64,000 nt of DNA from Auanema rhodensis. Its lineage: Eukaryota; Nematoda; Chromadorea; Rhabditida; Rhabditidae. The stretch covers positions 16,035,267-16,099,266 of the forward strand of contig OZ059898.1 in assembly GCA_964057225.1 (NCBI GenBank), written 5' to 3'. Positions 9,954-20,299 of the stretch are shown here, piece by piece. Numbering within the stretch: position 1 is the stretch's first letter; the number at the start of each line of letters is the position of its first letter. Both the position numbers and the translations under genes were made by a program. Below the pieces are notes generated by a model that saw only the letters and a program-made list of their open reading frames with translations, was not told where the DNA came from and ran no database searches.

Positions 9954-10184
9954 ATATTAGGGTCGCTTCCAAAGTGTTTCATAACTGCAAATCTGAGATG
10001 CTTCATAAACATACAAGTTGGAACAGAGTAAAAGTGTTTCATAACTGCAAATCTGAGATGCTTCATGAACATACAAGTTGGAACACAGTAAAAGTGTTTC
10101 ATAACTGCAAATCTGAGATGCTTCATGAACATAAAATTTGGAACAGAGTAAAATGAAGTTGCATCGACTTGTTTTTAAAAATTT

Positions 10185-10256
10185 TGACCACTGAGCGGAT
10201 CGAACGCCCAACCTTTCGATCTGGAGTCGAACGCGCTACCATTGCGCCAAGCAGTC
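10185..10256 (-). tRNA. tRNA-Trp(CCA) copy 33
   Basis: Consensus. Two units to its right. Confidence 0.9.
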
Positions 10257-10427
10257 ATATTAGGGTCGATTCCAAAGTGTTTCATAACTGCAAATCTGAG
10301 ATGCTTCATAAACATACAAGTTGGAACAGAGTGAAAGTGTTTCATAACTGCAAATCTGAGATGCTTCGTGAACATAAAAGTTGGAACAGAGTAAAATGAA
10401 GTTGCATCGACTTGTTTTTAAAAATTT

Positions 10428-10499
10428 TGACCACTGAGCGGATCGAACGCCCAACCTTTCGATCTGGAGTCGAACGCGCTACCATTGCGCCAAGCAGTC
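10428..10499 (-). tRNA. tRNA-Trp(CCA) copy 34
   Basis: Consensus. One unit to its right. Confidence 0.9.
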
Positions 10500-10610
10500 A
10501 TATTAGGGTTGCTTCCAAAGTGTTTCATAACTGCAAATCTGAGATGCTTCATGAACATAAAAGTTCGAACAGAGTGAAATGAAGTTGCATCGACTTGTTT
10601 TTAAAAATTT

Positions 10611-10682
10611 TGACCACTGAGCGGATCGAACGCCCAACCTTTCGATCTGGAGTCGAACGCGCTACCATTGCGCCAAGCAGTC
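10611..10682 (-). tRNA. tRNA-Trp(CCA) copy 35
   Basis: Consensus. Three units to its right. Confidence 0.9.
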
Positions 10683-10913
10683 ATATTAGGGTTGCTTCCA
10701 AAGTGTTTCATAACTGCAAATCTGAGATGCTTCATGAACATAAAAGTTGGAACAGAGTAAAAGTGTTTCATAACTGCAAATCTGAGATGCTTCATAAACA
10801 TACAAGTTGGAACAGAGTGAAAGTGTTTCATAACTGCAAATCTGTGATACTCCATGAACATAAAAGATAGAACAGAGTAAAATGAAGTTGCATCGACTTG
10901 TTTTTAAAAATTT

Positions 10914-10985
10914 TGACCACTGAGCGGATCGAACGCCCAACCTTTCGATCTGGAGTCGAACGCGCTACCATTGCGCCAAGCAGTC
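10914..10985 (-). tRNA. tRNA-Trp(CCA) copy 36
   Basis: Consensus. Three units to its right, one with a single-base deletion. Confidence 0.9.
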
Positions 10986-11215
10986 ATATTAGGGTCGCTT
11001 CCAAAGTGCTTCATAACTGCAAATCTGAGATGCTTCATAAACATACAAGTTGGAACAGAGTAAAAGTGTTTCATAACTGCAAATCTGAGATGCTTCATGA
11101 ACATACAAGTTGGAACACAGTAAAAGTGTTTCATAACTCAAATCTGAGATGCTTCATGAACATAAAATTTGGAACAGAGTAAAATGAAGTTGCATCGACT
11201 TGTTTTTAAAAATTT

Positions 11216-11287
11216 TGACCACTGAGCGGATCGAACGCCCAACCTTTCGATCTGGAGTCGAACGCGCTACCATTGCGCCAAGCAGTC
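11216..11287 (-). tRNA. tRNA-Trp(CCA) copy 37
   Basis: Consensus. Two units to its right. Confidence 0.9.
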
Positions 11288-11458
11288 ATATTAGGGTCGA
11301 TTCCAAAGTGTTTCATAACTGCAAATCTGAGATGCTTCATAAACATACAAGTTGGAACAGAGTAAAAGTGTTTCATAACTGCAAATCTGAGATGCTTCAT
11401 GAACATAAAAGATAGAACAGAGTAAAATGAAGTTGCATCGACTTGTTTTTAAAAATTT

Positions 11459-11530
11459 TGACCACTGAGCGGATCGAACGCCCAACCTTTCGATCTGGAG
11501 TCGAACGCGCTACCATTGCGCCAAGCAGTC
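11459..11530 (-). tRNA. tRNA-Trp(CCA) copy 38
   Basis: Consensus. Four units to its right. Confidence 0.9.
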
Positions 11531-11821
11531 ATATTAGGGTCGCTTCCAAAGTGTTTCATAACTGCAAATCTGAGATGCTTCATAAACATTCAAGTTGGAA
11601 CAGAGTAAAAGTGTTTCATAACTGCAAATCTGAGATGCTTCATGAACATACAAGTTCGAACACAGTAAAAGTGTTTCATAACTGCAAATCTGAGATGCTT
11701 CATGAACATACAAGTTGGAACACAGTAAAAGTGTTTCATAACTGCGAATCTGTGATGCTTCATGAACATAAAAGATAGAACAGAGTAAAATGAAGTTGCA
11801 TCGACTTGTTTTTAAAAATTT

Positions 11822-11893
11822 TGACCACTGAGCGGATCGAACGCCCAACCTTTCGATCTGGAGTCGAACGCGCTACCATTGCGCCAAGCAGTC
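11822..11893 (-). tRNA. tRNA-Trp(CCA) copy 39
   Basis: Consensus. One unit to its right. Confidence 0.9.
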
Positions 11894-12004
11894 ATATTAG
11901 GGTTGCTTCCAAAGTGTTTCATAGCTGCAAATCTGAGATGCTTCATGAACATAAAAGTTCGAACAGAGTGAAATGAAGTTGCATCGACTTGTTTTTAAAA
12001 ATTT

Positions 12005-12076
12005 TGACCACTGAGCGGATCGAACGCCCAACCTTTCGATCTGGAGTCGAACGCGCTACCATTGCGCCAAGCAGTC
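12005..12076 (-). tRNA. tRNA-Trp(CCA) copy 40
   Basis: Consensus. Three units to its right. Confidence 0.9.
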
Positions 12077-12307
12077 ATATTAGGGTTGCTTCCAAAGTGT
12101 TTCATAACTGCAAATCTGAGATGCTTCATGAACATACAAGTTGGAACAGAGTAGAAGTGTTTCATAACTGCAAATCTGAGATGCTTCATAAACATACAAG
12201 TTGGAACAGAGTGAAAGTGTTTCATAACTGCAAATCTGTGATACTCCATGAACATAAAAGATAGAACAGAGTAAAATGAAGTTGCATCGACTTGTTTTTA
12301 AAAATTT

Positions 12308-12379
12308 TGACCACTGAGCGGATCGAACGCCCAACCTTTCGATCTGGAGTCGAACGCGCTACCATTGCGCCAAGCAGTC
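12308..12379 (-). tRNA. tRNA-Trp(CCA) copy 41
   Basis: Consensus. Three units to its right. Confidence 0.9.
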
Positions 12380-12610
12380 ATATTAGGGTCGCTTCCAAAG
12401 TGTTTCATAACTGCAAATCTGAGATGCTTCATAAACATACAAGTTGGAACAGAGTAAAAGTGTTTCATAACTGCAAATCTGAGATGCTTCATGAACATAC
12501 AAGTTGGAACACAGTAAAAGTGTTTCATAACTGCAAATCTGAGATGCTTCATGAACATAAAATTTGGAACAGAGTAAAATGAAGTTGCATCGACTTGTTT
12601 TTAAAAATTT

Positions 12611-12682
12611 TGACCACTGAGCGGATCGAACGCCCAACGTTTCGATCTGGAGTCGAACGCGCTACCATTGCGCCAAGCAGTC
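12611..12682 (-). tRNA. tRNA-Trp-like copy 42 (variable-loop variant)
   Basis: The variable loop reads ACGTT instead of AGGTT; stems are intact. Two units to its right. Confidence 0.75.
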
Positions 12683-12853
12683 ATATTAGGGTCGATTCCA
12701 AAGTGTTTCATAACTGCAAATCTGAGATGCTTCATAAACATACAAGTTGGAACAGAGTGAAAGTGTTTCATAACTGCAAATCTGTGATGCTTCATGAACA
12801 TAAAAGATAGAACAGAGTAAAATGAAGTTGCATCGACTTGTTTTTAAAAATTT

Positions 12854-12925
12854 TGACCACTGAGCGGATCGAACGCCCAACCTTTCGATCTGGAGTCGAA
12901 CGCGCTACCATTGCGCCAAGCAGTC
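12854..12925 (-). tRNA. tRNA-Trp(CCA) copy 43
   Basis: Consensus. Two units to its right. Confidence 0.9.
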
Positions 12926-13094
12926 ATATTAGGGTCGCTTCCAAAGTGTTTCATAACTGCAAATCTGAGATGCTTCATAAAGATTCAAGTTGGAACAGAG
13001 TAAAAGTGTTTCATAACTGCAAATCTGAGATGCTTCATGGACAAAAGTTGGAATAGAGTAAAATGAAGTTGCATCGACTTGTTTTTAAAAATTT

Positions 13095-13166
13095 TGACCA
13101 CTGAGCGGATCGTACGCCCAACCTTTCGATCTGGAGTCGAACGCGCTACCATTGCGCCAAGCAGTC
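13095..13166 (-). tRNA. tRNA-Trp-like copy 44 (T-loop/box B variant)
   Basis: The T loop reads TACGATC instead of TTCGATC, changing an invariant T of the loop and of box B. Two units to its right. Confidence 0.55.
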
Positions 13167-13335
13167 ACATTGGAGTTGTTTCCAAAGTGTGTCATAACTG
13201 CAAATCTGAGATGCATCATGAACATGAAAGATGGATCAGAGTAAAAGTGTTTCATAACTGCAAATCTGTGATGCTTCATAAACAAACGTTGGAATAGAGT
13301 AAAATGAAGTTGCATCGACTTGTTTTTAAAAATTT

Positions 13336-13407
13336 TGACCACTAAGCGGATCGAACGCCCAATCTTTCGATCTGGAGTCGAACGCGCTACCATTGCGCCA
13401 AGCAGTC
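13336..13407 (-). tRNA. tRNA-Trp-like copy 45
   Basis: One T-stem pair is weakened to G-U and one variable-loop base is changed. Anticodon CCA. Three units to its right. Confidence 0.7.
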
Positions 13408-13638
13408 ATATTAGGGTCGCTTCCAAAGTGTTTCATAACTGCAAATCTGAGATGCTTCATAAACATACAAGTTGGAACAGAGTAAAAGTGTTTCATAACT
13501 GCAAATCTGAGATGCTTCATAAACATACAAGTTGGAACAGAGTGAAAGTGTTTCATAACTGCAAATCTGTGATACTCCATGAACATAAAAGATAGAACTG
13601 AGTAAAATGAAGTTGCATCGACTTGTTTTTAAAAATTT

Positions 13639-13710
13639 TGACCACTGAGCGGATCGAACGCCCAACCTTTCGATCTGGAGTCGAACGCGCTACCATTGCG
13701 CCAAGCAGTC
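13639..13710 (-). tRNA. tRNA-Trp(CCA) copy 46
   Basis: Consensus body with a changed 5' flank. Two units to its right. Confidence 0.9.
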
Positions 13711-13881
13711 ATGCTAGGGTTGCTTCCAAAGTGTTTCATAACTGCAAATCTGAGATGCTTCATGAACATACAAGTTGGAACAGAGTAGAAGTGTTTCATA
13801 ACTGCAAATCTGAGATGCTTCATGAACATAAAAGATAGAACAGAGTAAAATGAAGTTGCATCGACTTGTTTTTAAAAATTT

Positions 13882-13953
13882 TGACCACTGAGCGGATCGA
13901 ACGCCCAACCTTTCGATCTGGAGTCGAACGCGCTACCATTGCGCCAAGCAGTC
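13882..13953 (-). tRNA. tRNA-Trp(CCA) copy 47
   Basis: Consensus body with a divergent 5' flank. Three units to its right. Confidence 0.88.
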
Positions 13954-14184
13954 ACATTGGAGTTGTTTCCAAAGTGTGTCATAACTGCAAATCTGAGATG
14001 CATCATGAACATGAAAGATGGATCAGAGTAAAAGTGTTTCATAACTGCAAATCTGTGATGCTTCATAGACATACAAGTTGGAACAGAGTAAAAGTGTTTC
14101 ATAGCTGCAAATCTGAGATGCTTCATGAACATAAAAGTTGGAATAGAGTAAAATGAAGTTGCATCGACTTGTTTTTAAAAATTT

Positions 14185-14256
14185 TGACCACTGAGCGGAT
14201 CGAACGCCCAACCTTTCGATCTGGAGTCGAACGCGCTACCATTGCGCCAAGCAGTC
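14185..14256 (-). tRNA. tRNA-Trp(CCA) copy 48
   Basis: Consensus body with a divergent 5' flank. Two units to its right. Confidence 0.88.
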
Positions 14257-14425
14257 ACATTGGAGTTGTTTCCAAAGTGTGTCATAACTGCAAATCTGAG
14301 ATGCATCATGAACATGAAAGATGGATCAGAGTAAAAGTGTTTCATAACTGCAAATCTGTGATGCTTCATAAACAAACGTTGGAATAGAGTAAAATGAATT
14401 TGCATCGACTTGTTTTTAAACATTT

Positions 14426-14497
14426 TGACCACTAAGCGGATCGAACGCCCAATCTTTCGATCTGGAGTCGAACGCGCTACCATTGCGCCAAGCAGTC
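14426..14497 (-). tRNA. tRNA-Trp-like copy 49 (no adjacent terminator)
   Basis: Body as copy 45. The downstream T5 run is interrupted to T-G-TTT, so no T4 run directly follows. Two units to its right. Confidence 0.65.
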
Positions 14498-14668
14498 ATA
14501 TTAGGGTCGCTTCCAAAGTGTTTCATAACTGCAAATCTGAGATGCTTCATAAACATACAAGTTGGAACAGAGTAAAAGTGTTTCATAACTGCAAATCTGA
14601 GATGCTTCATGAACATGAAAGATGGAACAGAGTAAAATGAAGTTTCGTCGATTTGTTTTTAAAAATTT

Positions 14669-14740
14669 TGACCACTAAGCGGATCGAACGCCCAACCTTT
14701 CGATCTGGAGTCGAACACGCTACCATCGCGCCAAGCAGTC
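14669..14740 (-). tRNA. tRNA-Trp-like copy 50
   Basis: G-U wobbles replace one T-stem and one D-stem pair, and one D-loop base is changed. Anticodon CCA. Two units to its right. Confidence 0.65.
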
Positions 14741-14911
14741 ATATTAGGGTCGCTTCCAAAGTGTTTCATAACTGCAAATCTGAGATGCTTCATAAACATA
14801 CAAGTTGGAACAGAGTAAAAGTGTTTCATAACTGCAAATCTGAGATGCTTCATGAACATAAAAGGTAGAACAGAGTAAAATGAAGTTGCATCGACTTGTT
14901 TTTAAAAATTT

Positions 14912-14983
14912 TGACCACTGAGCGGATCGAACGCCCAACCTTTCGATCTGGAGTCGAACGCGCTACCATTGCGCCAAGCAGTC
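14912..14983 (-). tRNA. tRNA-Trp(CCA) copy 51
   Basis: Consensus. Four units to its right. Confidence 0.9.
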
Positions 14984-15274
14984 ATATTAGGGTTGCTTCC
15001 AAAGTGTTTCATAACTGCAAATCTGAGATGCTTCATAAACATACAAGTTGGAACAGAGTAAAAGTGTTTCATAACTGCAAATCTGAGATGCTTCATAGAC
15101 ATACAAGTTGGAACAGAGTAAAAGTGTTTCATAGCTGCAAATCTGAGATGCTTCATGAACATAAAAGTTGGAACAGAGTAAAAGTGTTTCATAACTGCAA
15201 ATCTGAGATGCTTCATGAACATAATAGATAGAAGAGAGTAAAATGAAGTTGCATCGACTTGTTTTTAAAAATTT

Positions 15275-15346
15275 TGAACACTGAGCGGATCGAACGCCCA
15301 ACCTTTCGATCTGGAGTCGAACGCGCTACCATTGCGCCAAACAGTA
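15275..15346 (-). pseudogene. tRNA-Trp pseudogene copy 52 (acceptor damaged)
   Basis: The acceptor reads TACTGTT/AGTGTTC with mismatches at pairs 1-72 and 3-70; the changes are not compensatory. Anticodon loop and promoter boxes are kept. Four units to its right. Confidence 0.6.
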
Positions 15347-15635
15347 ATTTTAGGGTTGCTTCGAAAGTGTTTCATAACTGCAAATCTGAGATGCATCATG
15401 AACATGAAAGATGGAACAGAGTAAAAGTGTTTCATAACTGCAAATCTGTGATGCTTCATAGACATACAAGTTGGAACAGAGTAAAAGTGTTTCATAGCTG
15501 CAAATCTGAGATGCTTCATGAACATAAAAGTTGGAACAGAGTAAAAGTGTTTCATAACTGCAAATCTGTGATGCTTCATGAACAAAAGTTGGAATATAGT
15601 AAAATGAAGTTGCATCGACTTGTTTTTAAAAATTT

Positions 15636-15708
15636 TGACCACTGAGCGGATCGAACGCCCAACCTTTCGATCTGAAGTCGAACGCGCTACCATTGCCCCT
15701 AAGCAGTC
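15636..15708 (-). tRNA. tRNA-Trp-like copy 53 with UCA anticodon
   Basis: The anticodon loop is CTTCAGA instead of CTCCAGA, so the anticodon is UCA and would pair with UGA. Acceptor, anticodon stem and T arm are consensus. The 5' side of the D stem is altered with one inserted base (73 nt), so folding and function are uncertain. Two units to its right. Confidence 0.6.
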
Positions 15709-15877
15709 ATATTAGGGTTGCTTCGAAAGTGTTTCATAGCTGCAAATCTGAGATGCATCATGAACATGAAAGATGGAACAGAGTAAAAGTGTTTCATAAC
15801 TGCAAATCTGTGATGCTTCATGAACAAAAGTTGGAATATAGTAAAATGAAGTTGCATCGACTTGTTTTTAAAAATTT

Positions 15878-15949
15878 TGAACACTGAGCGGATCGAACGC
15901 CCAACCTTTCGATCTGGAGTCGAACGCGCTACCATTGCGCCAAACAGTA
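15878..15949 (-). pseudogene. tRNA-Trp pseudogene copy 54 (acceptor damaged)
   Basis: Same acceptor changes as copy 52. Ten units to its right. Confidence 0.6.
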
Positions 15950-15966
15950 ATTTTAGGGTTGCTTCG

Positions 15967-16566
15967 AAAGTGTTTCATAGCTGCAAATCTGAGATGCTTC
16001 ATGAACATAAAAGTTGGAACAGAGTAAAAGTGTTTCATAACTGCAAATCTGAGATGCTTCATGAACATAAAAGTTGGAACAGAGTAAAAGTGTTTCATAA
16101 CTGCAAATCTGAGATGCTTCATGAACATAAAAGTTGGAACAGAGTAAAAGTGTTTCATAACTGCAAATCTGAGATGCTTCATGAACATAAAAGTTGGAAC
16201 AGAGTAAAAGTGTTTCATAACTGCAAATCTGAGATGCTTCATGAACATAAAAGTTGGAACAGAGTAAAAGTGTTTCATAACTGCAAATCTGTGATGCTTC
16301 ATGAACATAAAAGTTGGAACAGAGTAAAAGTGTTTCATAACTGCAAATCTGTGATGCTTCATGAACATAAAAGTTGGAACAGAGTAAAAGTGTTTCATAA
16401 CTGCAAATCTGTGATGCTTCATGAACATAAAAGTTGAAACAGAGTAAAAGTTTTTCATTACTGCAAATCTGAGATGCTTCATGAAAATAAAAGTTGGAAC
16501 AGAGTAAAAGTGTTTCATAACTGCAAATCTGAGATGCTTGATGAACATAAAAATTGGAGCAGAGTA
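15967..16566. repeat. Ten-unit run of the 60-bp minisatellite
   Basis: Ten head-to-tail 60-bp units lie between tRNA copies 54 and 55, the longest run in the array. The same run recurs at 18142-18741 and 20317-20916 through the 2,175-bp triplication. Because 60 is divisible by three, several frames stay open on both strands here. I do not consider them genes. Confidence 0.95.
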
Positions 16567-16600
16567 ATATGAAGTTGCATCGACTTGTTTTTAAAAATTT

Positions 16601-16672
16601 TGACCACTGAGCGGATCGAACGCCCAACCTTTCGATCTGGAGTCGAACGCGCTACCATTGCGCCAAGCAGTC
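16601..16672 (-). tRNA. tRNA-Trp(CCA) copy 55
   Basis: Consensus. One unit to its right. Confidence 0.9.
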
Positions 16673-16783
16673 ATATTAGGGTTGCTTCCAAAGTGTTTCA
16701 TAACTGCAAATCTGAGATGCTTCATAAACATAAAAGTTGGAACAGAGTAAAATGAAGTTGCATCGACTTGTTTTCAAAAATTT

Positions 16784-16855
16784 TGACCACTGAGCGGATC
16801 GAACGCCCAACCTTTCGATCTGGAGTCGAACGCGCTACCATTGCGCCAAGCAGTC
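16784..16855 (-). tRNA. tRNA-Trp(CCA) copy 56
   Basis: Consensus. Three units to its right. Confidence 0.9.
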
Positions 16856-17086
16856 ATATTAGGGTTGCTTCCAAAGTGTTTCATAACTGCAAATCTGAGA
16901 TGCTTCATGAACATAAAAGTGGGAACAGAGTAAAAGTGTTTCATAACTGCAAATCTGAGATGCTTGATGAACATAAAAGTTAGAACAGAGTAAAAGTGTT
17001 TCATAACTGCAAATCTGAGATGCTTGATGAACATAAAAGTTAGAACAGAGTAAAATGAAGTTGCATCGACTTGTTTTTAAAAATTT

Positions 17087-17158
17087 TGACCACTGAGCGG
17101 ATCGAACGCCCAACCTTTCGATCTGGAGTCGAACGCGCTACCATTGCGCCAAGCAGTC
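17087..17158 (-). tRNA. tRNA-Trp(CCA) copy 57
   Basis: Consensus. Four units to its right. Confidence 0.9.
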
Positions 17159-17449
17159 ATATTAGGGTTGCTTCCAAAGTGTTTCATAACTGCAAATCTG
17201 AGATGCTTCATAAACATACAAGTTGGAACAGAGTAAAAGTGTTTCATAACTGCAAATCTGAGATGCTTCATAGACATACAAGTTGGAACAGAGTAAAAGT
17301 GTTTCATAGCTGCAAATCTGAGATGCTTCATGAACATAAAAGTTGGAACAGAGTAAAAGTGTTTCATAACTGCATATCTGAGATGCTTCATGAACATAAT
17401 AGATAGAAGAGAGTAAAATGAAGTTGCATCGACTTGTTTTTAAAAATTT

Positions 17450-17521
17450 TGAACACTGAGCGGATCGAACGCCCAACCTTTCGATCTGGAGTCGAACGCG
17501 CTACCATTGCGCCAAACAGTA
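17450..17521 (-). pseudogene. tRNA-Trp pseudogene copy 58
   Basis: Block-2 counterpart of copy 52, same acceptor damage. Four units to its right. Confidence 0.6.
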
Positions 17522-17810
17522 ATTTTAGGGTTGCTTCGAAAGTGTTTCATAACTGCAAATCTGAGATGCATCATGAACATGAAAGATGGAACAGAGTAAA
17601 AGTGTTTCATAACTGCAAATCTGTGATGCTTCATAGACATACAAGTTGGAACAGAGTAAAAGTGTTTCATAGCTGCAAATCTGAGATGCTTCATGAACAT
17701 AAAAGTTGGAACAGAGTAAAAGTGTTTCATAACTGCAAATCTGTGATGCTTCATGAACAAAAGTTGGAATATAGTAAAATGAAGTTGCATCGACTTGTTT
17801 TTAAAAATTT

Positions 17811-17883
17811 TGACCACTGAGCGGATCGAACGCCCAACCTTTCGATCTGAAGTCGAACGCGCTACCATTGCCCCTAAGCAGTC
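17811..17883 (-). tRNA. tRNA-Trp-like copy 59 with UCA anticodon
   Basis: Block-2 counterpart of copy 53, same UCA loop and D-arm insertion. Two units to its right. Confidence 0.6.
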
Positions 17884-18052
17884 ATATTAGGGTTGCTTCG
17901 AAAGTGTTTCATAGCTGCAAATCTGAGATGCATCATGAACATGAAAGATGGAACAGAGTAAAAGTGTTTCATAACTGCAAATCTGTGATGCTTCATGAAC
18001 AAAAGTTGGAATATAGTAAAATGAAGTTGCATCGACTTGTTTTTAAAAATTT

Positions 18053-18124
18053 TGAACACTGAGCGGATCGAACGCCCAACCTTTCGATCTGGAGTCGAAC
18101 GCGCTACCATTGCGCCAAACAGTA
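18053..18124 (-). pseudogene. tRNA-Trp pseudogene copy 60
   Basis: Counterpart of copy 54. Ten units to its right. Confidence 0.6.
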
Positions 18125-18775
18125 ATTTTAGGGTTGCTTCGAAAGTGTTTCATAGCTGCAAATCTGAGATGCTTCATGAACATAAAAGTTGGAACAGAGT
18201 AAAAGTGTTTCATAACTGCAAATCTGAGATGCTTCATGAACATAAAAGTTGGAACAGAGTAAAAGTGTTTCATAACTGCAAATCTGAGATGCTTCATGAA
18301 CATAAAAGTTGGAACAGAGTAAAAGTGTTTCATAACTGCAAATCTGAGATGCTTCATGAACATAAAAGTTGGAACAGAGTAAAAGTGTTTCATAACTGCA
18401 AATCTGAGATGCTTCATGAACATAAAAGTTGGAACAGAGTAAAAGTGTTTCATAACTGCAAATCTGTGATGCTTCATGAACATAAAAGTTGGAACAGAGT
18501 AAAAGTGTTTCATAACTGCAAATCTGTGATGCTTCATGAACATAAAAGTTGGAACAGAGTAAAAGTGTTTCATAACTGCAAATCTGTGATGCTTCATGAA
18601 CATAAAAGTTGAAACAGAGTAAAAGTTTTTCATTACTGCAAATCTGAGATGCTTCATGAAAATAAAAGTTGGAACAGAGTAAAAGTGTTTCATAACTGCA
18701 AATCTGAGATGCTTGATGAACATAAAAATTGGAGCAGAGTAATATGAAGTTGCATCGACTTGTTTTTAAAAATTT

Positions 18776-18847
18776 TGACCACTGAGCGGATCGAACGCCC
18801 AACCTTTCGATCTGGAGTCGAACGCGCTACCATTGCGCCAAGCAGTC
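18776..18847 (-). tRNA. tRNA-Trp(CCA) copy 61
   Basis: Consensus. One unit to its right. Confidence 0.9.
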
Positions 18848-18958
18848 ATATTAGGGTTGCTTCCAAAGTGTTTCATAACTGCAAATCTGAGATGCTTCAT
18901 AAACATAAAAGTTGGAACAGAGTAAAATGAAGTTGCATCGACTTGTTTTCAAAAATTT

Positions 18959-19030
18959 TGACCACTGAGCGGATCGAACGCCCAACCTTTCGATCTGGAG
19001 TCGAACGCGCTACCATTGCGCCAAGCAGTC
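18959..19030 (-). tRNA. tRNA-Trp(CCA) copy 62
   Basis: Consensus. Three units to its right. Confidence 0.9.
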
Positions 19031-19261
19031 ATATTAGGGTTGCTTCCAAAGTGTTTCATAACTGCAAATCTGAGATGCTTCATGAACATAAAAGTGGGAA
19101 CAGAGTAAAAGTGTTTCATAACTGCAAATCTGAGATGCTTGATGAACATAAAAGTTAGAACAGAGTAAAAGTGTTTCATAACTGCAAATCTGAGATGCTT
19201 GATGAACATAAAAGTTAGAACAGAGTAAAATGAAGTTGCATCGACTTGTTTTTAAAAATTT

Positions 19262-19333
19262 TGACCACTGAGCGGATCGAACGCCCAACCTTTCGATCTG
19301 GAGTCGAACGCGCTACCATTGCGCCAAGCAGTC
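19262..19333 (-). tRNA. tRNA-Trp(CCA) copy 63
   Basis: Consensus. Four units to its right. Confidence 0.9.
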
Positions 19334-19624
19334 ATATTAGGGTTGCTTCCAAAGTGTTTCATAACTGCAAATCTGAGATGCTTCATAAACATACAAGTTG
19401 GAACAGAGTAAAAGTGTTTCATAACTGCAAATCTGAGATGCTTCATAGACATACAAGTTGGAACAGAGTAAAAGTGTTTCATAGCTGCAAATCTGAGATG
19501 CTTCATGAACATAAAAGTTGGAACAGAGTAAAAGTGTTTCATAACTGCATATCTGAGATGCTTCATGAACATAATAGATAGAAGAGAGTAAAATGAAGTT
19601 GCATCGACTTGTTTTTAAAAATTT

Positions 19625-19696
19625 TGAACACTGAGCGGATCGAACGCCCAACCTTTCGATCTGGAGTCGAACGCGCTACCATTGCGCCAAACAGTA
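19625..19696 (-). pseudogene. tRNA-Trp pseudogene copy 64
   Basis: Block-3 counterpart of copy 52. Four units to its right. Confidence 0.6.
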
Positions 19697-19985
19697 ATTT
19701 TAGGGTTGCTTCGAAAGTGTTTCATAACTGCAAATCTGAGATGCATCATGAACATGAAAGATGGAACAGAGTAAAAGTGTTTCATAACTGCAAATCTGTG
19801 ATGCTTCATAGACATACAAGTTGGAACAGAGTAAAAGTGTTTCATAGCTGCAAATCTGAGATGCTTCATGAACATAAAAGTTGGAACAGAGTAAAAGTGT
19901 TTCATAACTGCAAATCTGTGATGCTTCATGAACAAAAGTTGGAATATAGTAAAATGAAGTTGCATCGACTTGTTTTTAAAAATTT

Positions 19986-20058
19986 TGACCACTGAGCGGA
20001 TCGAACGCCCAACCTTTCGATCTGAAGTCGAACGCGCTACCATTGCCCCTAAGCAGTC
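19986..20058 (-). tRNA. tRNA-Trp-like copy 65 with UCA anticodon
   Basis: Block-3 counterpart of copy 53. Two units to its right. Confidence 0.6.
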
Positions 20059-20227
20059 ATATTAGGGTTGCTTCGAAAGTGTTTCATAGCTGCAAATCTG
20101 AGATGCATCATGAACATGAAAGATGGAACAGAGTAAAAGTGTTTCATAACTGCAAATCTGTGATGCTTCATGAACAAAAGTTGGAATATAGTAAAATGAA
20201 GTTGCATCGACTTGTTTTTAAAAATTT

Positions 20228-20299
20228 TGAACACTGAGCGGATCGAACGCCCAACCTTTCGATCTGGAGTCGAACGCGCTACCATTGCGCCAAACAGTA
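20228..20299 (-). pseudogene. tRNA-Trp pseudogene copy 66
   Basis: Counterpart of copy 54. Ten units to its right. Confidence 0.6.

Larger units (their letters stand above)
8160..12784. repeat. 2,426-bp higher-order duplication
   Basis: The block 8160-10358 recurs at 10586-12784. The unit order and a one-base deletion in a 60-bp unit (near 8711 and 11137) are shared. Differences seen include the last acceptor base of the tRNA at 9396 versus 11822 and a variable-loop base in the tRNA at 12611. Confidence 0.85.
13079..14616. repeat. 1,090-bp offset duplication of a divergent subfamily
   Basis: Units at about 13160-13500 and 14250-14590 share rare flank bases (cacattggagttgtttcc) and the actaagcgg tRNA variant at an offset of 1,090 bp. 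The rare flank also occurs once more at about 13953. Confidence 0.65.

Noticed and set aside
15868-16627. Open frames of 190-226 codons on both strands through the 60-bp repeats, with 20-residue peptide periods
   Set aside because: The 60-bp period keeps any stop-free frame open automatically. Two minus frames and one plus frame are open over the same DNA, they run across tRNA bodies, and there is no start context or domain.
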